Below, piece by piece: positions 33,192 to 45,800 of a DNA stretch of 64,000 bases. The stretch spans positions 503,501 to 567,500 of the forward strand of contig NC_088101.1 in the NCBI RefSeq assembly GCF_036370855.1, read 5' to 3'. Position numbers and translations under genes: made by a program. The notes below the pieces were generated by a model. That model did not search any database. It was given only the letters and a program-made list of their open reading frames with translations, and was not told the DNA's origin. Every line of letters begins with the position of its first letter. Position 1 is the stretch's first letter. This DNA is from Dromaius novaehollandiae (taxonomy: Eukaryota > Chordata > Aves > Casuariiformes > Dromaiidae).

Positions 33192-36100
33192 AAACTAGCC
33201 AGCATTGCTAGGATGGCAGGTGATGAGGACTGAGGGGGGACAGGCAGGGCAACTGAAAAAGAGGGAAGAGGAGAAATGAAGACTAATACTGTGCTTGCTG
33301 GCTCCCGAATGTCAGGGAGGAACAGTTCTTTGAGGTTTCAGGGACATGGTGTGATTAACTCAAAAGCTGGTTTTGCCCGTAATAACTTGATTTTTGTTGC
33401 CTTTGGGAAGTCAGCATCAAAGCATGACTTCACAACAAACCTGCGTCCTAGCTGCCAAAAGTCCTCTCTACATGGCCAACCATGGGAACAGCCAGGTGAG
33501 CAAGCTCACTGCCAGTCTATTCATTCCTCTCACAGCCTTGATACCTTGGGGAGGGAATCATTTGCACAGGGACATTCCCAGTCAGTGGGAGCTCCCCTGA
33601 CTGTTCCTACAGAGGGGTTTGTTTGGAGAGGGGAGCTGCTCTGGGCTTTGTGCAAAGCAGTCCTGTATGGTAGGTCTGTCTGGGTCATGCTGAATTCTCT
33701 ATCCATTGCAGTTGCTTTGTCTAATTAACATTGTGGGGAGCCACTGTGAGCCTTGGGTACTCCATATCAGAGAGACTCAGGGTTACTGCACTGCATTTAT
33801 TGTAAGTTTGAGTTTGTGTGGGCTGGGAGCCTGAACTGGGAAATACTGCTTGAGAGAGAGTGGTGGTCTTTCTACTGCAGTTCGGCTGTCATCTCCTCTT
33901 GAGGGTCTTTGGTCAGTACAGGTAATGCTGGGTTGGTACAACAGAGTCAGGAACACTCAGACTTCAGCCTCAGTGACGAGCCCCACCCTGCCAACACAGA
34001 GCACAGGAGGATGCAGAAGCGGGAGGAAAAGTTGAGTGAGTGCCCAGAAGCGGCAGCTCAACAGATCTAAACGTTGGGGGCAGGAGCACTCAGCTCCTAC
34101 AGGGGCAGTTGTGTCTGGCACATCTGACCAGGAGGGCCCAGAGTGGAGGCAAGATGATTTCTGAAGTATCTCTAAGGATCTATTGATCGAGTAGGTGGAT
34201 GGGGGTGTTTTCCAGGGAGGTGCAATGTGAGCAGGGTGCTGTGCTGCACAGGCAGGCACCTGGATAGTGCTCAACCCATGGGAGAGCCCAACAGGCTCAA
34301 ACAAGCTCAAACACCTATAACAAACATGAGCTAAAGAAATTGTATCTGGGTCATGGTCTAAGGAAATCCCACTTGCTTGCGGCATCTGTTTTTGCTTCTT
34401 GTCCTGGACTAGTCTGACGGATGCAAGAGGCTGGGGGTGCCTGTTCTCTAGCAGTGCTCCCCATCAGCAGTGGGGTTGGGCCCTGAGGTTTCCTGCCAAA
34501 CTGAGGCTGTTTGAAGCAGGAGGGCTTTCAGCACTGGTTTGAGAATGCCTTCATGCTGTTGTGTCTTATGCACCCGTCCGTCTTGGCTAGCTGGTGCTAA
34601 ACAGCTGGTGTGTCTGACTTCCTGGGACCAAATTTTCTCCCTTTGTCAAAGGCTGTTTCTTGGCTCAGGCCTAGACCTATCTAGTGAGAACTTCGCCAGA
34701 GAGGGCTCAGTGCAGGGCCACATCTCCTGTTTCTCAAGCCTATGCCCTGGCTGCAGGGAGCTGTATCCAGTGCAGTGAGCACAGCAGAGCAGTGCTGAGT
34801 GACACTGCCCACTGGAAAGCTGTGTCCCCATCACCTCTGGGGAGCACAGACCACTCCTGTTGTCCAGCACTGGCCCATGTGCATGGCCAGCGAGCGCTGG
34901 ACCAGGCTGTCATGGCTTTTCAGAGACAAGAGACTGTTCCCCTGTGGCTGGGCACCTCTTCTCTTGGCAAAGGTCAGTATTCTGCGTCTAGAAGATAAGC
35001 AATGAAGAACGTCAGTCTCTGAGCACTAGATCTCCTCTCTCTGACTGCCTTGCTCCCTGCTTTCATGCTCAAGCAGGGCAGGTTGAGCTGGGAGATGGAC
35101 AAAGCTCTCTGCCAAGAACAAAATATTTACATGAAGGGAGGAAATATGCCAGCGTGAGACAGGTAGTGTGTGGGGAGCTACAATGTGTGGATAGCACTGA
35201 ACTGATTGTAGCAGCTTAAGAAACTGAAGCCCTTCCCAGGCAGGTTTGTAGCCCACAGTTCACAGGACTGGCAGCTGCAATGGATGTTTAAGAAAGATCA
35301 ACTGATCAGGAGAAGTGACAAAAGGGGCTGCTTTTCTCAGAGCTGTCAGTGACCAGTCCAGCCTGGACCAAATAAAAGTTAATGTTGTGATAGGAAAGCC
35401 CAGGATGTGGAACAGGTGGTGCAAGCCCCAGTGTTACTTCTTCTTGCTCTGTGCTTCTCTAGAAATAGACTTCACTTAATGCTTTTTTTTTTTTTTTTTT
35501 TTTTTTGGCAAGATACTAATTCCAGCCTCTGCCATCCATTCAGCTCTTTTGTAGGTAAATGCAACTTCACTGCCCTATGAGGTTGAGCAGGGCTCAGCTT
35601 AGGGCAAGGTACAGAAAAATAGCCTTGAGTTCTCCTGACTTGATTTCTCCTCTCCCCCCCCCACCCCCGTGTTGTTGGTGTGTGGCACTGGGAAAGCTCT
35701 GCCTAAAGCCATGGAGATACAGAAGGGAAGAGCAGACCTTGCAGTGGGCAGGGTGGCAGGATTTGCACAGGGCATCTACACATGTTGCAGGGAAGAACTC
35801 CCTCTGGTGCTCTGCTGACCACACTGCCCAGGCCTCTCACTGCCATCCGCTGTACAGCACTGCTTGTATCCTGCAATTTCTTCATCAAGGTACCAAAGAC
35901 TGGATTAAGGGACTTCCTTTTCTTTAATGCTGTGTCTTTCATTAGCTACAATGAAACAAAATGTCCATTAGCATCAGAATATGGATTCAGACCAGGCACA
36001 GCACATGAATAGCATGTAGTTCATGTCTGAACTACAACATTAGGAAGCTCTACAAATCCTTGTCTCCTACGGAACCAGAGGACTTACCTTTTGCTTCCAG

Positions 36101-37152
36101 GCATATGCTGTGGCTAGTGAGATGAGTGGAGCAGCTGAGAGCCATGGTGCTCAGCATCCGTGGGAGGCCTCATGCAGGTGTTTGCATGGAGTTTGACCTA
36201 CCAAGAATATTTGTCATTTGGTCGCAGGTGTAATTCAGCAGATCTGCTGAGGCCGACTGAACGCAGGAGCAGTCCTAGCTGGGGTCAGCAGGAAACCTTG
36301 GAAAGGGGGTTATTGATAAAAAGCCTGTCTGTATTTCTTCCTCCACCAGAACCAGTGACAAGGAGCAGGGCAGATTAGTCTGGAGGGGCATTAACATCCC
36401 TGGCACTGGCACAGGGGAATGACTCCAAAAGGGCTGGGGAAATGCAGGTCCCAGGAACATTTGTACAAAGGGGCATCCTTTCAAGTCTCTACAGTCACAC
36501 TTCCTTCTGGGTTCTACCCAGAGATCTCCAGGCAGCTGTGTCATAATAAAACCCTCCCTAAGCCTTCCTTTCCCACCCTCTGTCTTACCTCACCAAAGAA
36601 AGCTATAGCCATGATTTGCAGATTTGCTGATGAGAAGTCCAGTCACTGGGAGAGTATCAGTACCACAGGCAACAAGATTATCCCAGAACAGAGCGTAGCA
36701 GTGCACATATTGCTAAAGCAGACAAAACACAAATACATGCTGGAAAACAAGCCCTCCACTTCATAAGGAGAAAGCCGAGAACTGGAGAACAAGGCTTCTC
36801 CTCTGGGGCTCAGAGCAAATGTGGGGCAGAGTTCTGCTGCCTGGAGCAGGTTGACATGACTCTGCTCTTCATTGTACCTGGCCTTCTGCTTGGAGCTGGC
36901 AGGGGATGGAGACATGGACTGCCCTATCCCCCTGCCACAGCCCAGTAGAGCACACAAGTTTCTACCTCCTGCTTTGTTCCCAGGAGTCCAAGACATCAGG
37001 CTCTTCCTCTTCATCCTTGACTCCTGTTCTTGCCCATCTCTCAGCCAGTTTTCGGAGACACTCGCAGAGCGGGATCAGTGTGTCTGTGTACTGTGCTGGC
37101 AAGATGTACTGCAGGAACCTTGGCCATGAGAGCTAAAGGGAAGAATGAGGCA
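33192..37152. other. Non-coding interval after LTR copy B
   Basis: No coding exon is recognised. It contains a T-run at 35483-35506 and a C-rich tract near 35655. Otherwise it is ordinary unique sequence. Confidence 0.4.
35483..35506. repeat. Poly(T) tract (24 T)
   Basis: An uninterrupted T run in non-coding DNA, likely a microsatellite. Confidence 0.9.
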
Positions 37153-38080
37153 ATTCACAGAATCACAGAATGATTGAGGTTGGAAGGGACCTCTGGAGAT
37201 CTAGTCCAATTCCCCTGCTCAAGCAGGGTGACCTACAGCATGTTGCCCAGGATTGTGTCCAGATGGCTTTTGAATATCTCCAAGGATGGAGACTCCACAA
37301 CCTCCCTGGGCAACCTGTTCCAGGGCTCAGTCACCCTCACAGTAAAAAAGTTTTTCCTCATGTTCAGGCAGAACTTCCTGAGTTTCAGGTTGTGCCCATT
37401 GCTGCTTGTCCTGTCACTGGGCACCACTGAAAGGAGTCTGGCTCCATCCTCTGACACCCTCCCTTCAGATATTTCAATGCATTGATAAGATCCCCCCTCA
37501 GTCTTCTCTTCTCCAGGCTGAACAGTCCCAGCTCTCTCAGCCTTTCCTCATGTGACACATGCTCCAGTCCCTTCATCATCTTAGTAGCTCTTTGCTGGAC
37601 TCTCTCCAGTAGCTCCATAGCTCTCTTCTACTGGGGAGCCCAGAACTGGACACAGCGCTCCAGGTGTGGCCTCACCAGGGCTGAGTAGAGGGGAAGGATC
37701 ACCTCCCTTGACCTGCTGGCAATGCTCTTTCTAAAGCAGCCCGGGATACCATTGGCCTTCTTGGCCACAAGGGCACAGTGCCTGCTCATGGTCAACTTGT
37801 CATCCACCAGGACCCCCAGGTCCTTCTCTGCAGAGCTGCTCTCCAGCTGGTTGGCCTCCAGCCTGTGCTGGTGTATGGGGTTATTCCTCCCTGGAGGCAG
37901 GACCCTGCACTTCCCTTTGCTGAACTTCATGAGGTTCCTCCCTGCCCATCTCTTCAGCCTGTTGAGGTCCCTCTGAACAGCAGCACAGCCCTCTGGTGAA
38001 TCAGCCAGTGCTCTCAGTTTTGTATCATCAGCAAACTTGCTGAGGGTGCACTCCGTCCCTTCATCCAGCTCACTGATGAG
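37153..38080 (-). mobile_element. CR1 LINE, 5'-truncated, minus orientation
   Basis: The 3' end is at 37153 with two CACAGAAT octamers (ATTCTGTG in sense), the signature of CR1 termini. Reading on the minus strand, 37930-37628 encodes about 100 residues of the reverse-transcriptase C-terminus, including [20 protein letters not shown] and [11 protein letters not shown]. Similarity stops near 38080, where the 5' truncation lies. It is closely related to the copy at 1-455. Only a fragment of the ORF is left, so it cannot move on its own. Confidence 0.93.
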
Positions 38081-39439
38081 TAACTTCCTACCTGTTAGAC
38101 CTCTCCTCCCATCAGACTGGTCTGGGCATGGTCCTGGCTGTTAGAGCAAAGTTCCTCACACACACAGAGCCTCAGGGAGGGTGGCAAAACACAGGGTAGG
38201 AGTGAGGCACTACCGCAGCCTGAGGGAGGCATCACTGAGAGGCAGCAGTGCCTCTGGGGTGCTACTGTCTCCAGAGTATGGGACACGCACAGTCAGGAGC
38301 AGGCTCCATCAGCAGTGCTGCTGCTTTCAGAGGGAAGGGGACTGCTCCCTGCTGGCAGAGTATGCTGCTGGCCCAGCAGGTAGCTCAAGCCAAGGTGGGG
38401 TTTAAACAGACAGATATCTGGGTTTTCTTTATCTATACAAAAGTAACAGAAACAGCTTAGAAATATATGCAGGTCTGCCGCATACATTTGTCTGTCTGCT
38501 GTGGTCCCTGGCCCTTTCCTTTAGGTACTTGGACAGACAAAGAGGACCTGTAACATAAAGAGGACCGTGGAGGTTTACAAACAAGGCCTCAGCAATGATA
38601 CATCACTGGATTGGAAGACTGATGAAATGCCAGCTGTCCTGAGGGCATAAGCTCTGAGGCAGGAAGTCGGGGCTCCCTGGCTGGATTTGCGGTGCACTGA
38701 CTGATTACCGAGGGCAAGGGGCAATCCGCATCCTTGACACATTTTCCCTCCTCTCAGGCTGAGAAGACCAAGTATCCTGAGCCTTCCTGGATTAAAGTTC
38801 AGCAGGGCTTTGGGGCACTTGGAAAAAGGTGCTAAGAGAATGCTGGGATTTATTATAAGATACTGATACTGCACTGTTACCTTCTGCAGGAAAGGAGGGC
38901 ACACAGTAGCATTAGCTCAGTGTGACCGGCAGTAACAGCATTTGTGGGATATGGAGGTTGCCAGAGAGCAGAGGAACCATTAGGTGAGCTCACACCCCAA
39001 AGTCACCTACGGAAAACAGAGGTCCTAATGGAAGCATTTGAACCCACATGTAATACAGGGGGATGCCCCTGCCTCACCTCATTGTGTTGCAACTGGTTTA
39101 ACAGAGCGCTCACAATGTCAGCAAAGGTGCTGACCTTGTCACCTTGCCTCCATCTTCAGGGTCTGTGGGCTTGGACTGGGAAACTACATTAGTGAAGAGA
39201 CCTGAAAAGAAAGAATCAGAGGGTTATTACCAGTTCCGCCAGCTTCCGGTATTAGCATCAGTTAGGGACAAACGTCTCGCAAACCTTGGGAGAAATCTCT
39301 CCCCTCAGCACTAACACCACAGCCTGGGCTATGTGTCAGCAAGAGTGCAGCTGCTGAGGTAAAGGAAGGAATTCTTCCCAGCTATTGGGCACGGGCGAGA
39401 GCACTTTTGGATACTGGATCCAGTTTGGAAAGAAAGACA
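38081..39439. other. Short non-coding interval between two CR1 copies
   Basis: Nothing coding is recognised between the minus-orientation CR1 and the plus-orientation CR1. Confidence 0.4.
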
Positions 39440-39879
39440 CTGACACTGTTGAGCTCAGCACAGGGCCACTGAGATGTCTAGGGGGCTGGAGCTGTACAAG
39501 GTGAGGCTGGGAAAACTGGGTTTGGGCAACCTGGAGAAGAGATGGTCAAGAGAGGTTTTATTGCTGTCTAAAACTACCTAATAGGGAGTGTACAGAGAAG
39601 ATGGAGCCACACACCTCTTGAACACAGATCATGACAAGAAGAAGTGAGTTAGAACTTGGGAAATTCTGATTAAATATTATGAACAAATTGTTCCTCATGG
39701 GGGTAGATAAACACTAGAAGAGGGCCCAGAGAGGCTGTGGGAATGCCACTCTTGGAGATATTCACAAGTGAACTGGACACAACCGTAAGCAACCTGATCT
39801 AACAGGCCCTGCTTTGAGCAGAGGGTTGGACTGGAGACCTCCAGCGGTCCCTTCCACCTGAATTATTCTGTGATTGTAA
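39440..39879 (+). mobile_element. CR1 LINE 3' fragment, plus orientation, older copy
   Basis: The CR1 3' segment is readable in order: GGCAACCTGGAGAAGAGA, CACTCTTGGAGATATTCACA, GAACTGGACACAACC, GGGTTGGACTGGAGACCTCC, CCTTCCACCTGAATTATTCT and GTGATTGT. Point changes are many, so it is older than the copies at 1 and 37153. Confidence 0.85.
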
Positions 39880-42800
39880 TACCAAGAGGCCCATGGGTTT
39901 TCAACGGATGCCTCCATTACCTGAACAAAGTCGAGTGTTATCAGAATCACCAGAATCACTCTGACAGGTTAGGCTCCTCAAGAGAAAGCATCTATGTCAT
40001 CTGCAGTGTTGTATGTAGGGGCAAAGCAGATAAATGTCCTTGAATTTTTTTATTAACTTCCCATCTCACAGATTCGAGTGGATTAGTTTCTTAGGCAGGG
40101 AGTTCATAAAATGGGGGGTAAGTTAAATAGTGAACCATTAGGGAATGAGAAGATGACTTTCTTCAGAAGAACTAGTACAATCTCAGAAGCTCAGGAATGT
40201 TTCCAGGGCTTCTGAAACTGCAGGCCTGAACCCCAGCTGATAGAAACCAGCAGGTTGTGAGCAGTCCCTGGCTCAGAGCAGATCTCTTGTGGTAGGGAAC
40301 ATGGTCGCCAGTGTGTTCCACCTTTAGGTCACCCAGACTGGCACTGTGACAGTAGGCTGTAGGGCACCAAGAGCAGAGACAGCCCCTCACGTCTGAGTGC
40401 TCTCCATCCTGGTAGGACTCCCCACAGCCAACTCTGCTCTTTCCATGTGCCTCCTCCTGTGGGCAGCAGCAAGCCACTGGGGCCACCAGTTATCCCTGGA
40501 GAGCAGATCCCTGCCACTGTGATGTGTGAGACCCAGGGTCCTCACTACAGGTTGCCAGCCAATGCAGTGCAGTGCATCAGGGACACGTGACTGGTGGGAA
40601 AGGACCACATATGGCGGCAGGCAAGGGATGGCTAGATGCCCTTAAAAGTAGAATTTCCCAGTTCTTCACCATTTAGATTTATTTATATTTCTTGACTGGT
40701 TTCTGAAAGACTGTACCTGTTCCCCTTCCAGCTAAATGCCCACTCCCCAGGAGCAGAGATGAAGTGTTCTTCACCCACCACAGAAGAGTAGCCTCATTAG
40801 CAGGCCCTCTGCTCCCAGCCCTGAGCTGCCCATAAAGACATCTGAGCTGCCTTGGATTTGCACTGGGTCAGTTCTTTCAGAAAATACTGGTCTGTCTTTG
40901 CTGGCTAGCCACAGCCCTAAATGGAAGCAGTGTGAATGGAGACACTCACTGTTCCTAGCTGAGAGGGCAGAAAACAAGAGTCAGTGTGAAAACAAGGAAC
41001 AATGTGAAGTCCCCTGTCTTCCCTAAAGCTGTGGTGCCTGCAGGAATGACTACATGCATCTTCATCTGACCAAGAAAGAAGACAGAACTAGAGTCTCTCT
41101 CTCTGTGGTTGGCTGGCAGCTGTTCTTCACAGCCCCTCGGGCCTACCCACCAGTAACAGACCCTGGCAGTGTTTCAGCGCCCAGGCAAACACCTGGGTGT
41201 CAGGGACTCCTGGAGCTCATGGCAGCTTTGGGGACCTGTGAAGTTGAGGTATGATGTATTTTCCTACAGATACAATTTCCTCCATTTTTTTCAGATAATG
41301 TAACAAACAGGACTGAATGTCTCAGACACCGTAAGAAGCCAAAATTACCTTGTCAGGCAGGGGCGGAAATACAATACTCTGTAACTCACAAGCAATTCAA
41401 ACACACCCTGCAGCAGAAGTTGGTACACATGCCTGGGAAACACACGTATCTTCTCCCTCCTTCCTGTCCTGTTCCTTGCGCCACATGGCCAACAAAAGCA
41501 TTTGTGCAGCTTTGCAGTGAACTGAGTCAGGGAACTGATTACTCTTCAGAAACACCCAGTTCTTTTGCCTTTGCTGACTTGGCTTGGCGCAGGCTCTGCT
41601 ACCGCATTGGGATACGCAGCTGCACAAACACTGGCACAGGGAGGAAGCAGTGCAAGGTGAAGAGCAGATGGCTGGGGAAGGGGCATCGCAGCAACTTCCT
41701 TTGGCTGGCTCAGGGCCTATGCCATGCTGCAGGGTTAGTACTAGAAGACCTTCCTTTTCCTTAGACTGCAATAATACCTTTCAGTTGGGCTAATTGCTTC
41801 TGGGATAAATATGAGTTGATCTCCTTGGGACTTCTGTTTTCCAGTTGGGTATTTTTTAAAGCTTCTATCACAACCTCACTGTCCCTTGGTAACATTCAGA
41901 GCTGCAACATGAACGATCTCATGAACTTCTCCTGCATAAAGTGTTTCATCACAAGGAAACCATTACACTGTGGAGCAGAGAGGACAAGAAAAAGGCACAA
42001 TGCTGATCTCTTCATCTGCCATGCAGGCAAAATTCCTTGTAGGACCTAAGGAGCTCCTGCCTGCAGAGCAAGAACAAGCTTCCACCCTTCGGTTATTACC
42101 TTTGGTTTGGTGCCTACCTGTCTCCACTGTACTTCCTCAAGACCAGCCACAGATCATTCAAATCAAGTGGCTGTGTGCCAAAAAACAGAGACAGGGCAGA
42201 TTCTCTGCCAACTGCTACACATCACACCAGCAGGGCAGTGGTGGTGGGAAAAATCTCAGGAATGTGCTTGCCAAGACTATCTTTCATTGCCTCTTTCAGT
42301 GCCCCAAGACCAAACAAGCGCAGAAGAGCAGAATGGGGAGAAGCCTGGAGCCAGGAGAATGCTGGGTTGTCAAATGGACGAACAAGTCAACATTCCTGAA
42401 AGACTGAGATCATACACTGTCTGGGGTTTTTCTTCTCCATCTCTGAGAATCTCCCTGGTTTTCTATTTTGATTCTTCGAACACTAACAAGAGAAGAGAAT
42501 GAAATACGATGATATGTATGGATTTCCCACCCTTTTTTTTTAAGCATATTTGTCAGAGGGGAGCCAGTTTTCTCCTGACTGTTCATTAAATCTGCCTTAC
42601 AGCAAAGCTCCAGCAAGAAGGATTGCAGTCCTTTCTCAACTGATCAGTGAACTAACAGATGGAGAGAAGGTAGAAGGAAAACCTGCAGTCCAAAGACTGA
42701 CTACCAGCAAATGAAAAATAACTCTGGTCATGTTCCCCCCTGCTAATTCTTGGCACAGTTTGCCTGAGTTGCTCATTCAGGTAAAAATCAGTTCTTTTCA

Positions 42801-45800
42801 TGACCGTTGAAATGGCATTCAAGATCCTCATTCTAGCACATTAATCCATATATCTGTGTCTGCTGCCTTTCTGGTGCACTGAAGACCTGAAATGCAGTAT
42901 TTGTTGGGGTATGATGTAACTTAGTTAACTAATCTAATCAATTATCAGGAGTAGGTAAATGTGTCTTTTTCTTCCCATGAGTCCAAACTCTTACTTTTCC
43001 TTTCAGAGTTAAAAAAAACACCCTTTTTTCTTCTGATCACTTTTTAAGGGCTACATAATTAGAAACAGTTTTCATTCTTTCTCTGTGTAAGAGTGGAAGA
43101 AGTCTCCAAAACATGCAGTTTTCCCCTCCCCCCCCCCGCTTTGGGCTGGACCAGATAATAGCAGGTGCTACTAAGAGTTTACAGACCCTTCTGCCCAGAG
43201 CTTAGGAAATCTCTACCTTTGCTGATCCAGACAGATGACTTGCTTACTATAACTCTTCTCCTACTTAACTCTGACATGAGTATTTTCTAGCCTTTCAACT
43301 AGTTTCTAGCCTTTCAACTAGTAATACTATAAATAGTCAAGCAAACTGTGATTACACTTACAAACCTATCAAACTTCCAGACACAGAAATTGCCACAAGT
43401 TGTCTATTAACTTCTACTACTTATCAGGTAAATTTAATTACTGAAGTGACTTACCATTCACAATCATTTCATTACCACATTGTACATTCTAGCTGTATTT
43501 ATGTCTCCTAGCTTAAGCTTAGAGAAGGTATGTGCATTGTGGTATAGCATGGGGGAAGCACAGGCATAAATTAACAGCACACAAGCTACTCCATAAAAAA
43601 CAACCCCAGAAAAGCTCTGACTCCCAAGTAAATGGAAAGCTTCTTCAGTATCCAAAACAACCGCAGGGGACTGGCAGATATAACAAAGGACTTGCAGGAG
43701 ACCCAGGTCCTTCTAGGGTAGCAGTCGGAGGCTAGATGTGATACCCCACAGAACCTACAATGACACCAGACAATCACTAAATGCGTTTAACAGCTCAATT
43801 CCAGCTCTACTGTCTGCCCTTGAGAGCCTAACAGGATTTTTCAGCACCTGCTTAACTCCGTTACTGGTGAAGTTGGACCCCACTAACTTAAGTAGGAATA
43901 GCTTTAAGTCAACTCTAAAGGCTCTTGAACATAATGTCAAGAAAAAATATTCAGATCTCCTTGAAATGTAAAACAAAACAAGTGTACCAGAATCTCATAT
44001 AATTTCTCACCAGTAGACAAGAAAGCACTTCAAATGGGTAAATTTCTCCTTAAGGTAAAGAAGAGATATAGTCACTGAGGAAAGTGACTTTTTACTTAGG
44101 TTATCCAGCTAAGAATGCTCCATCCAGAAGCCTGTGCTGCTTCTACAAATATTTAGGGGTTTTAAGAAAATGAAGCAACTTTCAAAAATTGTTATGTGGC
44201 CAGCTACAGAATTACAAAGCTAAGACAGAACTCAGTGGAATCCTAAGCAAGGCAATGAATGTCACAGGTTCATCTATGAGACATCTGCCCATAGAATAAA
44301 ATTATTACAGAATACAAAACTATGGAGTGTCTTGCAGCAAACACACTTGTATTCAGTGACCAAGGAAAAAGCAAGTTAACACCACTGATTAAATGAGATC
44401 TACTGTGCATCAGACTGTAAGGACACTAATAATATAGATGGAAAGAATCAGTCCCTAACAGAACATTTATATATACAAAAGGTAACTATTAATAAAAGGT
44501 CTCTACTACACCTGCACTAACAGCATAAAATGGGATTTAAAAGAAAATAAGTGCTGCCACCTAGTGAGCAATAACAAAGTCCACAAGCTCAAGTCCTTCC
44601 TCCTGACTATTCTCCTATAGGATTCAGACCACCTGTCCCACAATTAGATGTCTCCTTTCTACACTGGTTCGTGGTCCTGTGCGACCCAGGACAAGCACAG
44701 CGACTACATAACAGTACAGGCCAACACTACACCGCCACTTAAGAGGAAGAGAGAGGAATCCAACTGTTTTGAAAGTCCCTGCTGGATGACTGCTAATGGT
44801 TAGCATATGTGTATAATAGATGTTTTCTGATGGATGAGGGTTTTAAACTGCCAGCAATAATCTTTTGAGCCCTAAATGTTTCACTGTAAGCACGGTGAGT
44901 TTGATATATTTTCATCATACCCAAAAGAAACACAGCAGCCCCAGTCATGAAAGAGTCTGCCAGGAATTCAAGGAGAGATGCTTTTTTCCTTGCTCAGACT
45001 GAAGCATAGTATCACCTCTGGCTGAGAAAACCTGCAAACCCTCGAAACAGTGAGTGAAGCAAAGGCTCTGAGCACTTCCAAACTCCCGACACTTAAGCTG
45101 GGAGCTGGAGCCTGGCTGTCTCATAAAAGAGACCCACAGTGTGTTCTGGGGAACAGTGCTCTCCATTTCTCAGAATGTTTACTGACAAACAGTAGTAGAA
45201 ATATCATTTTTTCTGACTTGAAAAAGATCCAAAATTACATAGGTGGAATATTTAAAAGAAAGTGACCCATGCTTGCAGCAAGAAAGGAAAAAAAGAAAAA
45301 TCATAATTTTGCAATAATTTCCCAATAGAAATTAGACACAGGCATGTATCAGGCTTAGAAAGGGGGAAGAGGGAGTTTTACAGGTCTTGAACATCATTAG
45401 CACTAGCCAGTAAGACATCTCTTAACTTTCATTTGACCTAGACAGATGCCTGCAAATTCTCCTTCCAGTCAGATCAAGACTGCTGAGCTTGGGAAGCTAG
45501 CAAATAGCATAAAATCCTAATCAAACAAAATATTATCCAACCTACCAAGCTCAGACAGAAGACAGAATCTCTCATATCTTGTTTCACAGTCATGCTATTC
45601 AGCAAATATTAGTTCCTTCTTAGTCTCATGGAGATACAGTAAGCTAAGGAGAAGGCTTGTTAGAAGGACTGTTGAAGTCTAAAGGTGATGATGATGACAT
45701 CTTTCCATGTTACTGATTTTAGGTAGTTCATAACTGCTGTGAGTAGTATGGGGATCAGTGAACACTTAGAGCAGTCAAAGGGACATATGGATTTTAATCC

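Noticed and set aside
37628-37930. 100-codon minus-strand frame similar to reverse transcriptase
   Set aside because: It is a fragment of the CR1 copy at 37153-38080, not a host gene.
43738-43971. 77-codon open frame (IPALLSALESLTGFF region)
   Set aside because: It looks protein-like in composition, but it has no known family, no splice context and AT-rich surroundings, so chance is more likely.
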